From positions 1,116,001 through 1,180,000 of the forward strand of contig JAWNGF010000006.1 of the NCBI GenBank assembly GCA_037039685.1: a stretch of DNA of 64,000 nucleotides. The letters are read 5' to 3'. The translations under genes were made by a program, and so were the position numbers. Numbering within the stretch: position 1 is the first letter of the stretch; every line of letters begins with the position of its first letter. Below the pieces are notes generated by a model, which ran no database searches, was not told the DNA's origin, and saw nothing but the letters and a program-made list of their open reading frames with translations. This DNA is from Ceratobasidium sp. AG-K (lineage: Eukaryota > Basidiomycota > Agaricomycetes > Cantharellales > Ceratobasidiaceae). This document shows, in pieces, positions 60,175-64,000 of the stretch.

Positions 60175-60992
60175 TCACCCTCCGTAGGTGCATCGTTGAC
60201 CGCCAGTGTACACGGTAGCGGATCCATATGCCGCAACACCAGCACACTTGCCAGTTCCCGGAGTGACTCCGCCGACAGAAGCCCGGGCTTGGGCAAGCAG
60301 GTCGCGCGCAATACCCTCAGCCTGGTCGTACTATAGATTCCGCTCTCACGCTCAGCAGCATTCTTAGATGACTCTATCGAATGACCTACACGAAGGGGGA
60401 ACTCGGAGCGTTGAACGGATTGGGCGAGTTGTCCAGCGCTGTATCCTGGGTTGTTCCTGTCGTTCACGATCGCCTGGTCGAGGTACTACGATGGGTTTTA
60501 TTGCCAAGTTCAGTTTGATTACCAGCCATCGTTCGTGTCACAGCTCACCTTGTTGGTGCTGTAGTTAACATCCATGATCTGGGCATACGAACCCCACCCT
60601 TGGCTGGGACGCTGCTGGAACACCCCGATCGAGTCTTGGTCTCCGCAAGGCCTGGAATTCAGGAAACGGTATGTTAGCGAATGGTCTTGTCGCCGTTCGA
60701 TCACTACTCACAGATTGTTGACGTGTGACTCGATCCAAGCGGTCTGGTTGATTAGTCCCGATGAGTCGCGTCATCACAAGACCAAGTTATGTATGCCCCA
60801 TACCTCAAACGTGCTTAGCAGCACCTTGTCCGTCACTCCACGACCGACGGTGATGCGGTAGACCTGGTCCCTGATAGCTGGGTTGGCGGTCGAAGGGATC
60901 GACGCGCAGTCGCGAGCCTTGACGGCAGGAGCAGCGAAAGACACCTGCAGGAGGGCGAGAGCGGTGGTTGCGGCGAGGGCCAAGAACTTCAT
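60175..60992 (-). CDS. Secreted lysozyme-like protein (actinobacterial type)
   Basis: Five exons: 60992-60804, 60743-60712, 60651-60549, 60485-60390, 60330-60175. GT-AG introns of 59-63 bases; 191 residues in total. Start MKFLALAATTALALLQVSFA is a clear signal peptide. The mature part has AWIESHVNNL, CGDQDSIGVFQQRPSQGWG, IMDVNYSTNK, LAQSVQRSEFP and a C-terminal GGQRCTYGG. The block DSIGVFQQRPSQGWG followed by a tile of AQSVQRS is typical of exported proteins of Streptomyces and related bacteria thought to be lysozyme/transglycosylase-like (my family recollection, not a search). The Glu in AWIES is a candidate catalytic acid. Possible old transfer from bacteria, as the gene now has four introns. 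Function not proven. Confidence 0.82.
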
Positions 60993-62623
60993 GTCGAACT
61001 GATGGAGGTGAGTGTAGAGTGTATCGAAAGTAGAGAGAGACCTGTTGGTGCTGGTTTCCAGTCGAGCTTGCATGTACTCGTTTTATACCGTTTGAGTATC
61101 ACATATTTCAGCCAGCAAAACCAGGTTCGGGCAGAATCGACTCTTCAAACTCCTCGCCTGCCTAGACGGAACACACAGTACATTCTATTCCACACGCAGA
61201 GCGCTGATACGCGTCGTCGGCTGACACCACAGAGGCGGTATACTAGTATGCGAGCTGCCGCTGCCATACGCTCCCGGGCTTCCTTCCGACAGGTGCGCGC
61301 CCATTATTACACGTGTGGTCACTCGGGCATGATTTTACGCTCTCGAAGCGCGAGTTGACTGGGTGGATATATTCGTCGGTATATTGCCAAGCGTATGTGA
61401 AGCACGGTTCGTAAGCGACAGTTGCGGCTCAAGTGCCCGGGCTGCCCGGTGCCCCCTAGCCCCTAGCAACTACGACTTTTTTCCTAGATTTTGGTAATTT
61501 TACCAGAAGTTATGAGCGGGCGAAAGCTGAGTTATGATACGCATGTAGTAAGAGGATTACTGCGATCCTTGTAGATCACGATCATCGGTGCGGCCGGTCC
61601 ATAATGTGTGGCCGTAAACAATGCCAAGCAGTTCCTTGATCGGGTCTTTCGCCAAACATCGCTCAGCTAGCCTCAGCAGTCGAGAAGCAGCCTGGCACTA
61701 GTCAAATAGTCACAACTGTGTGAGCCTTACATGTAATTTACAGCATACGTGGCGATCTGTGCGCACGCCCTAGTGACCCTCAACCCCTGGACCGACCATT
61801 CATGTTTTGGACCCCCAAGTTCACCAAGCCTAGTAGTACTTGTTCCTCCCACCAGATGTCGATGCCACACCCGAAATACAGGCACCTCGCATCAAAATCC
61901 CTTGCGATACCCTCGTCCTCCCTGGTGAGGGGTTGAGTCGTTAGCGTCCCCGGACAATCGGTGTGGTCTACTTCGCTGTGCTCGACGGACCAAATAAGCT
62001 TGGTGATAAGAATTAAAATCCAAAGCTTTGCCATGGCTTCGATGTGGGAGGAGGCCAGAAATCGGACGCTCGTGTACTCGCACAGCTCGGGCACCAGTGT
62101 TTTCGCTAGCGGGACGAGTGTGAGCGGGCGGAACGAACAAAAAACTCAGCTCGTACGAAAGAATGTTCTCGCAAAACGGATCAGATCCTCCGACTACTTT
62201 CATACAACTTCGCTGGGAGGTGGAGGGGACGACGGTCACCCCCGAACCGTGGCTTTCTATCCATTCAACCCCCAAATCCCAAGGAGACTGATCAGTCCGA
62301 CAAAGCAAAGAAACTCTGCGTAGTCCATTGATGATGAAGCACTTACTCCTCCTGAAAGGTCCGCCCTTGGCTATCGAAACTGAGTACCCTTGGCTCACGA
62401 GAAGGATTGCTTCTCATTGGCCGCAGCGTGTTCTACAGAGCCCCGGCACATATGCCGGTGGCGTCTTCGCAGAGTCGGCAGAATTGGCACAGCTAAGTGG
62501 AGAAAAGATAATAGTCAATACACTATCAATAGTCGGTTGAAAATAAGCAAACCTGACCAAGGAGGAAACCGGAACACGCCCCATAAAGCAATGCGCTCAC
62601 CAAAGTCCTGGTTGCGTTTACAG
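60993..62623. other. Region without a supported gene
   Basis: Open frames on both strands (for example 61892-62398 on the minus strand) lack recognisable motifs and a convincing exon structure. The first 150 bases are the presumed promoter of the lysozyme-like gene. Confidence 0.5.
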
Positions 62624-62825
62624 TAATCTCCACTCGCGAACCGAAAACCAACCATCTCCGAATAAATGCGCCAGACTTGGCTCACTCGCTCTCGAAGCGG
62701 CGGTGGATACGGCCAAGAAAGTGGACGATGTCGAGCAGTATAATTCACGCGGTCCGACTGCCGATGCTGCGGTGCGTCATTGCGATGGAGTGCTTCTCGT
62801 TATTACATACACCACCGTTGAATAG
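62624..62825 (+). other. Possible coding exon of unknown gene
   Basis: After a TTTACAG acceptor-like site, a frame of about 67 codons reads as ordinary coding sequence (LGSLALEAAVDTAKKVDDVE, DAAVRHCDGVLLVITYTTVE) and ends at TAG 62823-62825. I cannot connect it to upstream exons and do not recognise it. It may be a gene fragment. Confidence 0.25.
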
Positions 62826-63490
62826 GCTTCGATACGGCTGTTGGGGTCATTAGTTTCAAGTGCCAAGCAATGGCCGACTTGGACCAAGGCTTGGAAGCGT
62901 GGTCACGGTGGATCCCGAAGCCCGAGTAATCAAGCACAGCCATGTGCGTGGTGCCAAGTATGGCGAGGGGGGCGTGTATTCGGCACTGTGGTCAGTGCGA
63001 GCGAGTCTACTCGGGACCGAGGTCGCCCGACTGTTATCTTCAAAGGTAGATTGAGGTTTCGATGGGTTTCATTTCTAGAGTGTTGTAATTCGGGAGTTCG
63101 GGATTTATTGTCGTCAGCGAATATGGGTAGATTGACGGAAGAGATAAAGCTGTCTAGGACCTATCGATCATGTCAAGACGCCTTCTATGCTCTCCACCGT
63201 TTGAAACAGAAGCGCCTTCTTGTTCCTAATTAAGCAACACAAAACGTCAAATCGGCTCTTCCCGATCAAGGAAGAAAGAAAACCAACAGACCTACCGTAC
63301 CAGCACTATCGAACAATACACCACGCTCGTCGCCGCGAACCTCCCGCCCACCAGCCCCGAGTGACTCATCGGATCAGCCGCGCGCTACATTTGGGCAATC
63401 CGGGAAAACGCCCAATGTGTGGCTGTGCTGATCATCGGGAAAAGGTAAACTGTTGACACACATGAGATGAAAGTCGCTATAATTAGACTG

Positions 63491-63709
63491 TCAGGCCCAA
63501 ATATCACAAGTCATCTGAACGGGCATGACCGAAGAAACATGCACCTCGCGTTTCGAATCAAACCACGGTCGCGAAGAACCAACCTGATACTGCGCCGAAA
63601 TGAGGGGCGCGGGAGTTGGCGGCTCGCTCGCAAATAAAAATTCGAGAACGTCATGTGTACTCGTATTCGGCACAGAAGAAATGTCAGTCGTGTCGGTGTC
63701 GTGATGTGA
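63491..63709 (-). other. Possible 3' exon of unknown gene
   Basis: An open frame without ATG reading THDVLEFLFASEPPTPAPL and ending CDIWA at a stop at 63491. The composition looks like protein, but no acceptor site or family is evident. Confidence 0.2.
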
Positions 63710-64000
63710 TTAAGGGGCCACGTAAACCCCAAACGACACTCTTGGCGGGAGTTTCGCCGACCTGTGGCAACGCCCGCAGGTACTGGCGTCGGTATCATTC
63801 ACGAGCGGGTGGAATATGCTTCTTCGTACCTCCACTAGAATCATTGCAGGTCACCGGACAAAATCCCGAAACGAAAATTGGCAAGCTATCATTACGGACT
63901 TGAGCGCATCGGAATTCAAGGTGTGAACTCGGAACGTGTAATGAAATGAACGATGTACGTTGCTGAAAAGAGTCGACTCCGCCTGGATCAAAGAAGCCTT

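Noticed and set aside
61892..62398. Minus-strand frame of 168 codons
   Set aside because: Reads through low-quality, Ser/Arg-rich sequence without domain or splice context; overlapping frames are equally open.

Overview
The window comes from a filamentous basidiomycete, most likely an Agaricomycete. The evidence is short introns of about 45 to 65 bases, a secreted laccase, two secreted CBM1-GH6 cellobiohydrolases, a fused CAD-type pyrimidine enzyme, chromodomain Ty3/Gypsy elements and a fungal DDE-endonuclease transposon. A Rhizoctonia-like species would fit, but the species cannot be fixed from this sequence alone.

Bases 1 to about 28500 are a pile of nested mobile elements. At the left edge a decayed minus-strand Gypsy element (A) sits inside a decayed plus-strand element (B), which itself sits inside a small inverted-repeat element. 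Next comes a hAT-like element (TIRs at 4023 and 28508, 8-base duplication ACCTTGAC). It holds Gypsy element E1 (4480-26051, duplication GTGAG). E1 holds E2 inside its right LTR (11395-25738, duplication AAAGG). E2 holds E3 inside its gag gene (18027-25135, duplication AGTTT). Every junction can be read base by base, so the order of insertion is hAT, E1, E2, E3.

Bases 29080-46184 are host genes: a CAD (URA2/pyrABCN-type) carbamoyl-phosphate synthase/aspartate transcarbamylase with nine exons; a 16-exon laccase; and a tandem pair of GH6 cellobiohydrolases on the minus strand, with a 335-base MITE between them. Laccase and GH6 are secreted plant-cell-wall-degrading enzymes.

Bases 48111-57913 are a DDE transposon with 129-base terminal inverted repeats and a five-exon transposase gene. 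A 6.9-kb Gypsy element (E4, 49406-56333, duplication GAGAA) is inserted in exon 2. Immediately downstream lie a Rab18-like GTPase (58150-59158) and a secreted lysozyme-like protein related to actinobacterial exported proteins (60175-60992, minus). Bases 61000-64000 hold no gene I can support with confidence.

The most interesting material is in the retroelements. Three different Gypsy families here (E1/E2, E3, E4) each show: (1) a 12-14 base primer-binding site two bases after the 5' LTR that is perfectly complementary to the LTR's own presumed transcript start, which is Tf1-type self-priming; and (2) a G_GGA_AAA slippery heptamer in the same Ser-Gly-Lys codons near the gag stop, with pol in the -1 frame. 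In addition (3), two families carry an extra third gene between pol and the 3' LTR, whose acidic C terminus contains SUMO-interaction-like motifs (IDLT, IVDLTDEEE); and (4) two families carry a Tudor/SH3-like module in Gag.
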